Below are positions 53,793-64,000 of a stretch of 64,000 bases of DNA, in pieces. Each line of letters starts with the position of its first letter. Position 1 is the first letter of the stretch. Both the position numbers and the translations under genes were made by a program. This stretch comes from Macquaria australasica (lineage: Eukaryota; Chordata; Actinopteri; Centrarchiformes; Percichthyidae): contig SEMN01000026.1 in NCBI GenBank assembly GCA_005408345.1, positions 1,837,536 to 1,901,535 of the forward strand, in the 5' to 3' direction. Below the pieces are notes generated by a model. That model ran no database searches, was not told the origin of the DNA, and worked only from the letters and a program-made list of their open reading frames with translations.

Positions 53793-53798
53793 TTTATT
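53793..53798 (-). terminator. alternative polyadenylation signal for ubr3
   Basis: AATAAA on the minus strand about 690 bases after the stop codon, followed by T-rich sequence. It would give a shorter 3' UTR. Confidence 0.3.
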
Positions 53799-54119
53799 TA
53801 AATATCTAAAATGTATTTTAAACAGCAAAAACAACAAAAAAAGAAAATTCCTGAGGATGGATTGCAACTAGACCCATAAAAAGAGCCTTTGCTTGTTTGC
53901 AAAAAAACTCTAGTGTGTTGATGGGTGGACTTGTCCTGCCTACCATCACGTGTCAGCAGACAATGAGTGCACATTGCAATAACATCGCTACACTCATCAG
54001 GAGCTTGAAACTCATGCCAGCACAGCAGAGCACATTTCGATAAATAAAAGGGATATGCATTAACATCATCATAAATGGTGCAAAAAGTAATCAAACTTTG
54101 CAGGGACATTCAGCACTTG

Positions 54120-54120
<1 letters not shown>

Positions 54121-54147
<27 letters not shown>
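54121..54147. repeat. (TA)n microsatellite
   Basis: Uninterrupted TA run inside the inferred ubr3 3' UTR. Confidence 0.95.
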
Positions 54148-54151
<4 letters not shown>

Positions 54152-54488
54152 TTTAAACTCAAATAAATACAACAGGTTTCAAAAGCCTGTTCCAAATAAT
54201 TGAATTTCTGGCCAAAGTTGTGCTTTTTACTTTGATCTTACCGAATTCTGTTTTTCCCTGTTGAAAACCACACAATAAATCACTTAAACACACACACGTG
54301 TTAATCTTGAGGCATGATTGTACACCAAACTTCACATAAACCAAGGCTGTGGCAGCAATACCCTCACTGGATGTTTGTGTTTATCACGTTGAGGAAGTCC
54401 CAAATATTTTGATCGAGGGAGACACAGAAACCAGAAATAAAAATCTTCTCCGTCATGGGCTGCTGTTTTCAGTGGACTTTGGAAGATC

Positions 54489-54606
54489 TTAGAGTCCATT
54501 ATAGTGGGGCCCCCAACGCTTATTGATGTGATCAAAGGTGTGTGAAACCCACTGCTGCTCCAACACTCGATACCTCTCTTCACACAAGAAGAGTGGCTTT
54601 CCACGG
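54489..54606 (-). CDS. ubr3: ubr3 last coding exon with stop codon
   Basis: It encodes RGKPLFLCEERYRVLEQQWV, SHTFDHINKRWGPHYNGL and a TAA at 54491-54489. Acceptor TTCTGCAG. The ending is essentially that of human UBR3 as remembered, so the C-terminus is complete. Confidence 0.97.
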
Positions 54607-57600
54607 CTGCAGAAAGGCCAGAGGGGAAAACAAGAGTGTGAGCTGTGTTTGTTTTCTCTGCTGCAACAAGTATTTAAAAATGAACAGTGTCCCAATTTCA
54701 TGCTAGATCCTAATTCTAAGAAGGTTTTGAGTATGTTGTTTGTTTGTACTTGAAAACTTAAATGTACTCAAAAAATAATATATTATGATAACTCATGTTT
54801 GTTTTGAGTGTGTTGTTGAACAGTTAAAACAAATTGCTAATTTTGCTTTATCTTTGTGAAGTTTAATCGACAGTGACGTTCAAAAACCCCTTTTTGAAAT
54901 CTGTCGGGACACAAACTGCATCATTTTGTATTGGTATAAAATGGTAAAGTACATTGATTTCTTCTATACTACCTGCAAAACTAGTATTCTATGACAAAAA
55001 CAGATACATACTGTATACATTGAGTATGTATAATGGAACTGGGATACAGCACAGGAGTAATAAAATGTTTTAACTGTATAAAGCTCATTGCACAATACCG
55101 TGTGGCATTTCTGACTGTGTGTGTGTGTGTGTGAGATGTGTCATACCGTAAATCACGGTCCTCCTCTCCGTGGGCATCAAGGTAAACAGACCCCCACAGG
55201 CAGAAACGATGTCCACGGATGATGATGATGACTGAGGCATTTATCAGTAGAAAGATGCCTGTAGCTGCGCCACAATGTTGGGAGTGCTACAAGTGACCAA
55301 AAATAAATAAATGTAATGATCTGACAGCTGTGTAAATTCAGCTTGCAATTAGGTTTAAAATTAGTAATTTTGTTACAAAATAGGAAAGTGGAATTTTTCA
55401 AAAAAAGATAATATTAAGGCTCTGCTTTTGAAGCACTGAGAAACTTACCAAAACACATTCACAGATACCCTGCTGTTTGCAGCACACGCCTTTGAGACAG
55501 ACGAAGGCGCCACAAACAAGGCAGAGTGCAGGGTCTTTTGGCACCTTTTTGCAGGCAGTGCAGGCCTTCCTGTGATAGTACTGGAAGATGATATTGTAGT
55601 TGTCAGGTAGCTGGAGAAGGCGGGGAGCTGCCCACTGAGGATCCTGGACAAGCAAGGTCTTTAGAGGAGAAAAACAGACGTACGTAAAACATACAGGATT
55701 CAGGCCATAAAATAAATTGTGCACTATAGCCATTAATACATTTTGTCCTAAAACTCTTCCCTGCTCTTCCCGAAACTCTTAGACTCTTGATCATAAAACT
55801 TATCAGCTTTAGTTTTCTCCAACTATCATCATCAGTAAAAAGACTGACTGCTAACAAAAGATAGCATTTCTAAAACTCTGAAATATACAATGTTTTTACT
55901 TTTTTAAAGAGCAAAAAATCTGAAGTGCTGTCAGTCTACACAATAAAATAAATTTACTGGGTCTCAACTTTCCTAGTTTTTATGGACGTCCTTCGGCTCT
56001 GAGATGTATCAATAAATAATGCCCCATGTTCAGTATTAGCAACCTAAATTGACATGCAAGACACTCTACGTTTTTCACCAAATGATGCACAACATCCAAG
56101 GTTACTGCAATACTGAATGACGAGGGCATAAGACGCATGGCTAGTTATGCAGTCACTCTCCTCTGAGACACTAACAGCTATGGACCTTGTCAACCAAGGT
56201 TGAAACTAATTGTCAAACTGTCAATAACACTTACAGAAATCGTTCACAGGACATCAAGGTCATAAACACATGGCTTGAATATTTAATTGCTGAGAGAGTA
56301 TTTAAACTATTTCTTTGAAACTCCAAAGCCAATTAAACCTCAACTTCTCGTTCGACACTATGCTGATATTTTCTGAATTCAAACCCATGCTGCAAACTGA
56401 AATCCACTGGGAATTAGCTTTAGTTTAGAGGCAGAACTATGGTTTACTGAATGCTGATTTATGTTCACATTCAGCTATTACCTGAATATAAGATCTTCAG
56501 CTTAAGATAAGGATTTTTTGGAACTCTCTCACGTGTGATTTTACTGGTATATACACCTGTTGTCTTTTGCATGAATCAAAGGTAATAAGGCTTCAAATAT
56601 CAACACAATAAACCTTATCAAGAACAATAATACATGTCAAAACGTTACAAATATTTCATTGCAGTGACACAACTGGCAGGGTTCAAACGTATTTAAATAA
56701 TAAAATTGAGTGAGTTCTCTGTGAGTTTCAAGAGAAGATTCTGGTCTAGTCTGAAATTCACATACATACCAATGATTGCTCAGCCTGCATCTGAGAGAGC
56801 CCTGTGACCTCAGTGCACCACTGTGTCACCAAGTCAAAGCCGCTGACCGCCCACTTCAGACATGTGGCACTGTGCACGGTGTTGGAGGGCTGAGGGACCG
56901 AAGGTAAGAGCCCCAAACACACAGCCAAGGACGAGAACTCCTCCTCCTCCTGAGAGCACGCAAACAAGAAAACAGCTGGTGAGGTCACTCCCCTTTGTTT
57001 TCACCAACACCTGCGATTCATGGGATGTCAAAGGATCTAAACTCTAGTCTACCAATGTGCTCAAACGCCTCGTTTTTCTTGTTTTGAGACATCAATCATG
57101 CATGGACAAGGTTTTATGTCGCCATCATGAGAAACTTAATAATGTACACAAGATGAGCAGAAATATTGACCATTCTTGCTGCAAGGACACGAGGGCCGGG
57201 GTAGCTTTAGCAGGTAGGATGACATTTATGATAAAACATACCAGGCAGCCAGTTAGGTTGTCTCCGTAGAGATGGTGCTGCAGAAGGCAGGAGAGACGGA
57301 GGAAGGGCAGGCAGAACTGCTGGAGGCTGAACTCGATAGACTGTGGGGACCACACACTGGAGATCAGCTGGAGAGGGAAACAGTAACACTTGATCAATAA
57401 CCAGCCAACAGCTTAATGATAATACTGTGATGTATATCTCCCCTGGAGATTAGTGGAGATGTTAGAACACTGTCTCTCAGGGTAATGGCCAATTCATTGT
57501 TGTGAGAAAATGAAAAACGGCAGAACAAAAGAAGGAGAGCACCATCCTGAAGGCAGTTATGTTCTGAAGTGCTAAACAGTCATTTTAGTGGCTCACCATT

Positions 57601-60600
57601 GATGTTTCTTCAGCGTTCACCTTGTACACACTCTTGTCCTTAGAGAGCTCACTGATAACATGACTGAGCAGCGCTTCAAAAGATTTCTCAGCATTTGCAG
57701 CATTCTGTGGCAGAAAATCAAAATGCAGAATGTCAACATGTTAACATGTAATCAAACATTAAAAGGCCAAGATTTTCACTTTAATCGCTACCCTATAATC
57801 TCTTCTGACGATCAACAGACACACTTCTATTTATTCCCTGTTTGAGCTGAATTAAGGGGAGAACATTAATCAGTATTTCAAAGTTTTTTTTCCCTATGTT
57901 GCTGCAGTGCCTCTCGAACCTTATCTATGTCCAGTCTCAAAAAGTCTGTGTCTGTTGATAGAAGAAGGATAGAAGACCTCTGGTACACCTGCAAAATTAG
58001 GTATTAACATAAACTCCAACCAATAAAGTCATAACAAATGTGGGTCTTCAGCAGTCTAAAGTAGCCCTTCATCGTGGAAGACATGCGTAGATTTACTGCC
58101 AGAAAGAATTCATCACTAGTCTAACTGCCAAATAAAAACACAACTTTTCATGTTTTTAAACTCCATAGACAACAATGAAACATCCTCATTTGGTGGTTGC
58201 CCCCATATACAGATAGGTGACAAATTAAAGTAAAAACCAACATGCGTCTTAGTATGATGCTGGGCCACCATTAGCCTCCAGAACAGCTTCAGTGTAGCCC
58301 GCTTCCAGACCTCTGAATTGTTGCCCACATGTTTTCAGTGTTTGTTTTGCTTTGTAGGTATTAAGAACGGGGACTTCATCTCCCTGTGCCAGAGACATAA
58401 AACTAGCCACAGCCTTTACAAATAGAGACAGAAAAACTGTCACAAAAATGTCAACAAGCACGAATGAGATTTACACAGATGTACAGGGTGTTGTAAACTG
58501 ACTTACAGAAAAAACACTCTTAAATCGACATATTTCTTCAATCATCGTGACAGACGTTAATTTAACTGCTCCTGGCAACAGCTACCACAGCTTCTGTATC
58601 AACTATAAATGACGTCAGCGGGACGGATGCGTCACTCACTAATGGCACTAATGGTTAGGGGCAAAAGAAAACAAAACAGCCTCCTTCCTAACAACTTATT
58701 GGTTAACATGAACACAATATCAGGATGAATAATGAAGATAAACAAAATGACAATTCAGTCTGATTATCAGGCCATCTTTGATGTGCCTTTACATACATTC
58801 TACAAGTCTCTACTGGAGGGATGAACACCATGTCTCCCAAAAGATATTCCCTGATTTGGTGGAGAGCGCTGTCTAACACAAAGTCCAAAAGCTCCCATAG
58901 GTGTACAGTAGAGATCTATAACTATGAAGGCCACAGTATATGATTCACATCACTTTCATACTCAAAGTAACTCTTTGATTAGTCACATGTTTGAATGATT
59001 TCACACACCTAGACAATCAAATGACCCTTAACCAAGGACAAAAACACATAAAAATATAAATAAAATGGTCATGGCATTATCAATCTAGTGTCAGTTTTAA
59101 AGTACATGAATGCTGCATATCAGACTATATAATGCAGATCAGAGTGCTTCACTTGTGCATCTTGCTTGTCCTCCTCGTAAGAATAAAATGTCCTGTACTG
59201 TAGAATATAATGACTTATGCAGAATAAGTAGAGGACAATAATTCTCTCCCTACAATATAATATCTGATAAAAGGTAGAGACATTACTGAATGTGTGTTCT
59301 GATAAAAATGCAACTGGTTTGCCTAGTATTTTATATAGAGGAAAAGCTGCAAGCATTTATCAAGCTGAATGTGGTAGAATATAAAACAGCAGTCTTATCT
59401 CGTCTGCTGTCCTTTGTCATAGATTTATAGAGGAGGAATTTCAAGCCCATGGATTTCCTTCCTCTAGGCTCTGATCTTTGTTCAGACTGCATATTCAAAT
59501 GCAGCAACTTCAATTTAATTACAATGGCGTTCTACCAAATATGGATGGCGTCCTCATTGTGGGTTTGAAATCCATCTTAATGGCAGCTTGTGAATGCCTG
59601 CACTACTGTTCATGACGGAGTGGTGGGAAGATACTAATCCACCTCTCCATTATGGATGGAAACACCCTAAAGGGGAGGGTTTCAGCTATTTGTCTTTTGA
59701 CATTCAAGCCAGCCACTCACTAATACAGATTTAATAGACTGAAGACAGATAGCCAATTAATGCAACACTCTCCAGCAATCACACTTTTCCAGATAATGAA
59801 GATCGATATTGTCGACTGTGGAAATCGCGTAAATGAAACCAGAAAGGGCTCAATTCATCTCAATACTAAGTCATACCCAATGATTTACTGTTGTTGTAGA
59901 CTGTTTCTAGGAAACAATCAAAAGATACAACTGGTTCAACAAGCAGGGGAAACAAGTTGACTTTTAACACTCTGAAAATGTAGCAGGGTTTAATCTGCAC
60001 TGAGATCAGAAAATACAGTGATGGTTCTCCTTACACAACCATTTCAGCAGTATTTAATGGTTTTGTGCTGTCATGCTGGGACATTTTCTTTATAATATGA
60101 TAAAACATTTTTTATTAAGTTAAGGCCCATGGAGGCAATCCACACAGAAGCATGTGATGAAAGAAAAAGACAAAAGACCTACTGTATGCTTGACACTACT
60201 AATAAGGGAAGAAAGTTTGGCATCAGCATGTCATTATGAATTAGGTCTCGGGCTACTCTAATAAGATTTCCCTTTTACCTTCTTGAGTGCTCCAGATGTG
60301 CTCCAGGCGTGCCTTTCTTCTGGGCTGAACTTGGATGAGAGTGCAGCCAGAGCCTGGGCGAACTGCAGGTTGTACAGCATCTTCACCACACAGTTAAAGT
60401 GCTCTACGCAGGGAGAGGTGACACGGATTATATCAACCAAGCAGCAACATAAACAGAAATGGGGAAGCACACTATGCACAGATAAATGATTCAAAGAATG
60501 AATTCATAACAACACTTCAATATGTGAGCATATGTTATTTTGAATTTTAAAAAAATCTTCTAGCATAACAAAAAAGCCAGTTCAAGAGGGTTGGCAGCTA

Positions 60601-63408
60601 TTCACAGGGGCATTGTGTTTAGTTTCTCAGTTCTGCATAGAGAGCCTCGCTAAACAGCGTGCAGGATAATTAGCAGAGCGTTTCAGGTGGAAAATGTAGC
60701 CTGACAGATATTTAGTTTAAAGAACAACAAAGAGTGCCATTTGTTTTCTTCTACAGAAAAGGGCTGCTGACAGCTCCACTGTCCTGGTGACTGTGACAAG
60801 TGTCAGTACACACAATAAAAAGGTACAACTAAAAAAAGAGGCCATCACTTTAGAGCAATCACGTGCAAAGGACCCCTCATGGTCTGATCATGTCTCACCC
60901 TTTTGATTTCACAAAAGAAAAAGGGAAAACAAGCATCTGTCGCCCTGTTGTACAGAAAAAACAAACCTCTAATAAAATAAATAAAATCATGTTTTTGTTT
61001 TTTTAATTAGGTATACATTATATAGCCTGTAGCAATGATGCGCTACACGCTATAAAACACCCCGACCTTGAGAACATAAACAATCCTTAATAAATTCTAA
61101 ATCATGATTAATAAACGCTAAGGATATCTAACTATGATGTAAACTGTTTCAATCAAAAGCTTCACTTTCCAATAAATCCACTTTTACCATGTTCCAAAAA
61201 AAAAAAAAAAAAAGGAAAAAGGCCCTGCCAGCGGTCAACCTAATTCAGTCATCAATGAAGTGATCTGCTTACTGTGACACTTCTCCCATTAAACATGACT
61301 GCAGTGTGTTGGGCCAGGTCTTTAGGTGGCCCTCCACCCTTTTCTAGAGAAGGGCTGAGATGGAGGAGATGCGGCGACAAGACACAGATGAAGGGCACAC
61401 GAAGAAGGTGCAGCCCCCCCATCACCAGGGTCGTGTCGCTCTGATCCTCACAGCCAAACAACGGCAACAGGAGCATAGATAAGAGATGTGAAATGCTTCT
61501 TTCCAGCACTCAGCCCTGATTACTACCGATAATGGGGCTGTCCTTGTGGAGCAGCCACTGAGAGACTCCTTACTCTCTTGTAGTGTTGTAATGCAGACGT
61601 GGGAACTGTACCTTTTCGCAGAGGCTGCGGCATCGTTAGCACAAAGATAATCAGGAGAGATGGGACATCTCGAAACAGCATGGGTACCTCAGGTCTGTCT
61701 TCATCAAAGCCACTGAAAAACATGCAAAAAAGCTTTTCATTAATCAGAAGGTACTGTATATAGTTGGTCAGGTGAAATACATGTTGTGAAGACTTTAACA
61801 GCAAAATACCTTGCTATCATCACATATTTAACTTGATTCTGTCTCTCTCTCTCAAATATCATGTGAGCATTGTCTCTTTCCGTCAATGTCTTCTCATGTG
61901 TGAATAAAGCTGTAATTTATGTAAACATCACCTATGTCTGAATGCAAGAAAGCCATCACTTTAACAGCTTGATGAAGGCAGCAGTGTTACGTACTGCATG
62001 TCTGAAAAGGACTTTAAAAAGGTATCAGAGCAAAGGTCTTGCTGTATATAGTTTTAAAATTTGCTTAACAAATACATGGCTTGAAAAGGCCCATTCCTTG
62101 TATTCCCCCACCAAACTTCCTTAATGTAGCCCCAGTTAAACATATTCATATTGTCCGCCATCTAAATTTAAATGTCTTCTGTTCTGTTGACAATTCAGCG
62201 AGGTTCCAATATCCACTCTACTCTTGAAAGGCCTCAGGGCTTTTGAATGAAAGGAACTGCACTTAAAGAATAGTACCTCCCATTACCAAAAGCACTCACC
62301 AGTTAATTCCACTATGCATTGGAGGAAAGCCTTACAGGACGGGGCTTTCAGCCCTGTTTAGACCACTGCATACAAACTATACTGTAAAATCTTCCTTTTT
62401 GGTTTATCTAATAGAAATAAGGCAAGTTTCTACATAGTTTTTCTACATAGATGTAGAAAAACTACAGTTTCTACATAGATGTTTCTACATAGTTTTGCAT
62501 CTATGTAGAAACATCTCTCTCTGTCCTATTTAACTAGGCTAGATCAGGTTGACCGCCTAAGGGTGCCAATGACAGTCCTCCCTTGCAAAACCCTAACAAA
62601 GTATTTTTAAACACCAAATGGCTCCTCTGAGAAAACTGTATGGCTGTGAGCACTTTAATAGTAACAGGTGTAAAAGCTGTCTTACAACACTAACAGGGAG
62701 GAAAGGTTGTTCAAGCTCATCTTGTATTGTTAAGTGCTGCAAGTAGCTTTTTTTTTTTTTAACTCAGTTTTTTTCAGACCATCAGTCCTGACAACCAAAC
62801 ACATTTGAGCATAAAATAGCATGTTCTGACGTACAGTAGTGATTCAAGACAGAACAAGACAGCATGTGTGGTAGAAACTATGTCTTTTGTATTTTGTTAA
62901 ATGCGGGTTTCTGTTGAAGCTAGGTGGACAGCTGGGAGCCGAGATGCCGTGCTGGTATGGTGTTGGTGTGGTGCGGTTGTTCTCAGTACAGTGAATTTGA
63001 CAGGGTCGTTTTGCTCTCTGTGGAGTGCCCGGTAATTTGCCAGATGCAGCAATTACTGGTATCTATGGAAACCACGCATGGTCCCTTTTCTGTTTTTAGC
63101 TCCTCTTTGTGTGGAGGAAAAGCTGTTGGGGGCAGGAGGAAATGGTGGCGTTTAGAGAGAGGACAAAGTGGCGCTTTGATTGCATGTTTATGTGAGGGAG
63201 GAAAAGTGTGAGGATAAGTAGAGACCGCGAGGTATGAAGAATGTAGGAGCAGATTTATAGATTTACTGCTAGCAGAGGTACTTAAGAGAGAAAGTCACTC
63301 ACTCTGCCTCTTTGCTTTGTGTAACCTGAGTCAGCTTAGTCCAGGGGTTGTAGGCTGAATCAATGCTGTACAGACGCATGTGCATGGCCAGCACATGGAA
63401 CAGCTGAT
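54489..63408 (-). CDS. ubr3: ubr3 gene, 3' part: E3 ubiquitin-protein ligase UBR3 (last nine exons)
   Basis: Nine minus-strand exons join in one frame to give the C-terminal 403 residues and a stop codon. They match my memory of vertebrate UBR3: QLFHVLAMHMRLYSIDS near the start, a cysteine-rich block CTACKK..CLVCGAFVCLKG, and the end HTFDHINKRWGPHYNGL. UBR3 is a large (about 1.9k-residue) UBR-family ligase. This portion is the conserved C-terminal zinc-binding/helical region; the UBR box and RING lie upstream, outside the window. The gene is upstream of myo3b in the same direction, as in human. Exons are listed separately. Confidence 0.95.
54607..55146 (-). other. ubr3: ubr3 last intron
   Basis: AT-rich with a short GT run near 55120. 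Nothing else recognised. Confidence 0.5.
55147..55286 (-). CDS. ubr3: ubr3 exon (second from end)
   Basis: It encodes HSQHCGAATGIFLLINASVI, IIIRGHRFCLWGSVYLDAHG, EEDRDLR. The acceptor CTTGTAG keeps HSQHCG in frame after CECVL. Donor TACG|GTATGA, phase 2. It includes the hydrophobic run and GxVYLDxHGEED motif of UBR C-termini. Confidence 0.96.
55449..55658 (-). CDS. ubr3: ubr3 exon (third from end): cysteine-rich block
   Basis: It encodes 70 residues: TLLVQDPQWAAPRLLQLPDN, YNIIFQYYHRKACTACKKVP, KDPALCLVCGAFVCLKGVCC, KQQGICECVL. The CxxC, CLxC and CxxxCC pairs are the zinc-binding cysteines conserved at the C-terminus of UBR ligases. Acceptor CTAAAG, donor TTG|GTAAGT. Phase 0 at both ends. Confidence 0.97.
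55659..56769 (-). other. ubr3: ubr3 intron between the cysteine-rich exon and the EEEEF exon
   Basis: AT-rich. No element recognised. Confidence 0.5.
56770..56949 (-). CDS. ubr3: ubr3 exon (fourth from end)
   Basis: It encodes 60 residues, beginning EEEEFSSLAVCLGLLPSVPQ and including WAVSGFDLVTQWCTEVTGLS, then QMQAEQSL. Acceptor CTCTCAG, donor TTG|GTATGT. Phase 0 at both ends. Confidence 0.95.
57242..57367 (-). CDS. ubr3: ubr3 exon (fifth from end)
   Basis: It encodes 42 residues: LISSVWSPQSIEFSLQQFCL, PFLRLSCLLQHHLYGDNLTG, CL. Acceptor CTCCAG, donor CTG|GTATGT. Phase 0 at both ends. FCLPFLR-SLLQHHL is a conserved helical stretch of UBR3. Confidence 0.95.
57597..57704 (-). CDS. ubr3: ubr3 exon (sixth from end)
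   Basis: It encodes 36 residues: NAANAEKSFEALLSHVISEL, SKDKSVYKVNAEETSM. Acceptor CCACAG, donor ATG|GTGAGC. Phase 0 at both ends. It lines up directly after GALKK in mammalian UBR3 as remembered (AEKSYEVLLSFVISEL). Confidence 0.92.
57920..57988 (-). CDS. ubr3: possible ubr3 cassette exon
   Basis: A 69-nt open stretch between AATTTTGCAG and a weak donor AAG|GTTCGA. It would add VYQRSSILLLSTDTDFLRLD, IDK in phase 0 at both ends without disturbing the frame. The flanking exons join well without it and I do not recall such a segment in human UBR3. It may be an alternative exon, a lineage insertion or chance. Confidence 0.35.
57989..60278 (-). other. ubr3: ubr3 intron (GALKK to AEKSF exons), upstream part
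   Basis: It includes a probable transposon fragment (58190-58335), a possible 45-nt micro-exon (58369-58413), a TGACGTCA CRE-like site near 58611, and otherwise AT-rich sequence. Confidence 0.5.
58190..58335 (-). repeat. fragment of a dispersed fish DNA element
   Basis: On the minus strand: CAGAGGTCTGGAAGCGGGCT, ACACTGAAGCTGTTCTGGAG, GCTAATGGTGGCCCAGCATC, GTTGGTTTTTACTTTAATTT. I recall this string as a repeated element end in fish; I cannot assign its family firmly. Confidence 0.35.
60279..60403 (-). CDS. ubr3: ubr3 exon (seventh from end)
   Basis: It encodes EHFNCVVKMLYNLQFAQALA, ALSSKFSPEERHAWSTSGAL, KK. Acceptor TGCGTAG; the split Glu codon joins to PLRK of the previous exon. Donor AAG|GTAAAA, phase 0. 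The intron between them is 1.2 kb. Confidence 0.93.
60404..61611 (-). other. ubr3: ubr3 intron between PLRK and EHFNC exons
   Basis: A GC-rich stretch at 61270-61500 is open for 85 codons on the minus strand but is bypassed by a clean splice. A poly-A run lies near 61200. Confidence 0.5.
61612..61712 (-). CDS. ubr3: ubr3 exon (eighth from end)
   Basis: It encodes GFDEDRPEVPMLFRDVPSLL, IIFVLTMPQPLRK. Acceptor TTTTTCAG, donor AAAAG|GTACAG, phase 1. The PEVP-L-DV-SLL-MPQPLRK pattern is UBR3-specific as I recall it. Confidence 0.94.
61713..63302 (-). other. ubr3: ubr3 intron with hairpin cluster
   Basis: It contains a cluster of inverted and direct repeats of TTTCTACATAGATG (62423-62512). A G-rich stretch on the plus strand follows at 62920-63240. 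Confidence 0.55.
62438..62512. repeat. inverted-repeat (hairpin) cluster
   Basis: A 24-base palindrome TTTTTCTACAT-AG-ATGTAGAAAAA occupies 62438-62461. Next, GTTTCTACATAGATG (62467-62481) is perfectly inverted at 62498-62512, leaving a 16-base loop that itself contains another TTTCTACATAG. Confidence 0.9.
63303..63408 (-). CDS. ubr3: ubr3 exon (ninth from end)
   Basis: It encodes QLFHVLAMHMRLYSIDSAYN, PWTKLTQVTQSKEA and part of an Asp codon. Acceptor TTTTCAG after a C/T run, donor GCAGA|GTGAGT. Phase 2 at the end, matching the next exon. Earlier ubr3 exons lie above position 64000. Confidence 0.93.
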
Positions 63409-64000
63409 CTGAAAGGGGGGAAAAATACAAAACATATCATTGTTATGTTCCAACAAGGTCTGACAGGAACAAAACCAGCATGTGTCTGTTTATCTCAGTG
63501 TCCATTGTCACACTCCACCAGCAACCACTGTAGATCAAATGATGAAAGCAGTTGACTTGAACTGACTGCAGGCTAATGGTTTGGCTCAGATAAAACCAGG
63601 CCAGGCCAGATGGATACATGGTAGTGCTTGATAGCCTTGGGTAACTCTTTGGTCAGGTCACACCTGTTCGTTGTGAAACTAATGGAACATGAAGAGAGCC
63701 CCCCTGCGCACACACAATCTCTCGTGTACACACTAGCTTTTAATAGTAGGGCACTTCACAGCCTCGATTGTCTTTGTCTGGAGCAAACCTGTTACAAGTA
63801 CCAACATTTATGACATTACAGCAAGCCACAACATGGGTAAAGGCAGCAAGTTGGCCAAATCATTTTAGATGTTAAGTAATATATTCCAAACTGAAGAAAT
63901 GCCCTTGTCTTTCTTATTAGTCCAGAAATAAATTAACCTACTTATTCTAATTATGAACTCATCCCACGTCCTCCTAAAACCAGAAATTAAAATCGCATAA
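63409..64000 (-). other. ubr3: ubr3 intron, open at window end
   Basis: No exon or element recognised. Confidence 0.5.

Larger units (their letters stand above)
52590..54488 (-). other. ubr3: ubr3 3' UTR (inferred extent)
   Basis: The sequence after the TAA has no further open frame. It contains a (TA)n run (54121-54147) and one of a pair of similar segments (53278-53402). Two minus-strand AATAAA signals occur, at 53798-53793 and 52608-52603; the second is followed by a T/GT-rich tract. The 3' boundary is an inference from these signals, and the shorter form could also be used. Confidence 0.45.

Overview
This is a window of nuclear DNA from a vertebrate, most probably a ray-finned (teleost) fish. 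It is AT-rich, with short exons bounded by GT/AG splice sites, long introns, long microsatellites, and interspersed elements of the kinds common in fish genomes (an L2-like LINE, hAT-like nonautonomous elements, GTTAGCATGCTA-type repeats). No bacterial genes, rRNA, tRNA or CRISPR array was seen.

Two protein-coding genes are present, both on the minus strand. (1) Positions 44431 down to 3747 hold most of myo3b, a class III unconventional myosin with an N-terminal protein kinase. I resolved 29 consecutive coding exons from the start codon to the third IQ motif. They join in one open frame of 3482 nt (about 1160 residues) with consistent intron phases. The tail exons and 3' end lie beyond position 1. 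(2) Positions 63408 down to 54489 hold the last nine exons of ubr3, an E3 ubiquitin ligase of the UBR family, ending in a stop codon. Its 3' UTR probably runs to about 52590. The 5' part of ubr3 lies beyond position 64000. The order ubr3 then myo3b, same direction, is the order I know from human 2q31, which supports both assignments.

Layout in plus coordinates: 1-3746 myo3b tail intron with GC-richer stretches that look like conserved noncoding sequence; 3747-8802 IQ, converter and lever-arm exons; 8803-19775 long introns with fish repeats, a 102-bp AC microsatellite and two homeodomain-site-rich blocks; 19776-26929 motor-domain exons; 27041-44431 kinase-domain exons and the link to the motor; 44432-52590 intergenic DNA with hAT-like pieces and a frameshifted LINE reverse transcriptase; 52590-63408 ubr3 C-terminus; 63409-64000 ubr3 intron.

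The two genes do not form an operon. Myo3b is an actin-based motor of stereocilia and filopodia tips and of photoreceptors; Ubr3 is a ubiquitin ligase. I found no sign of an undescribed multi-gene system. The points most worth following are: a third IQ motif on a symmetric 81-nt exon of myo3b, one or two possible cassette exons in ubr3, a nested pair of inverted-repeat elements at 20.0-20.56 kb, a hairpin cluster at 62.44-62.51 kb, and several intronic blocks that resemble developmental enhancers.
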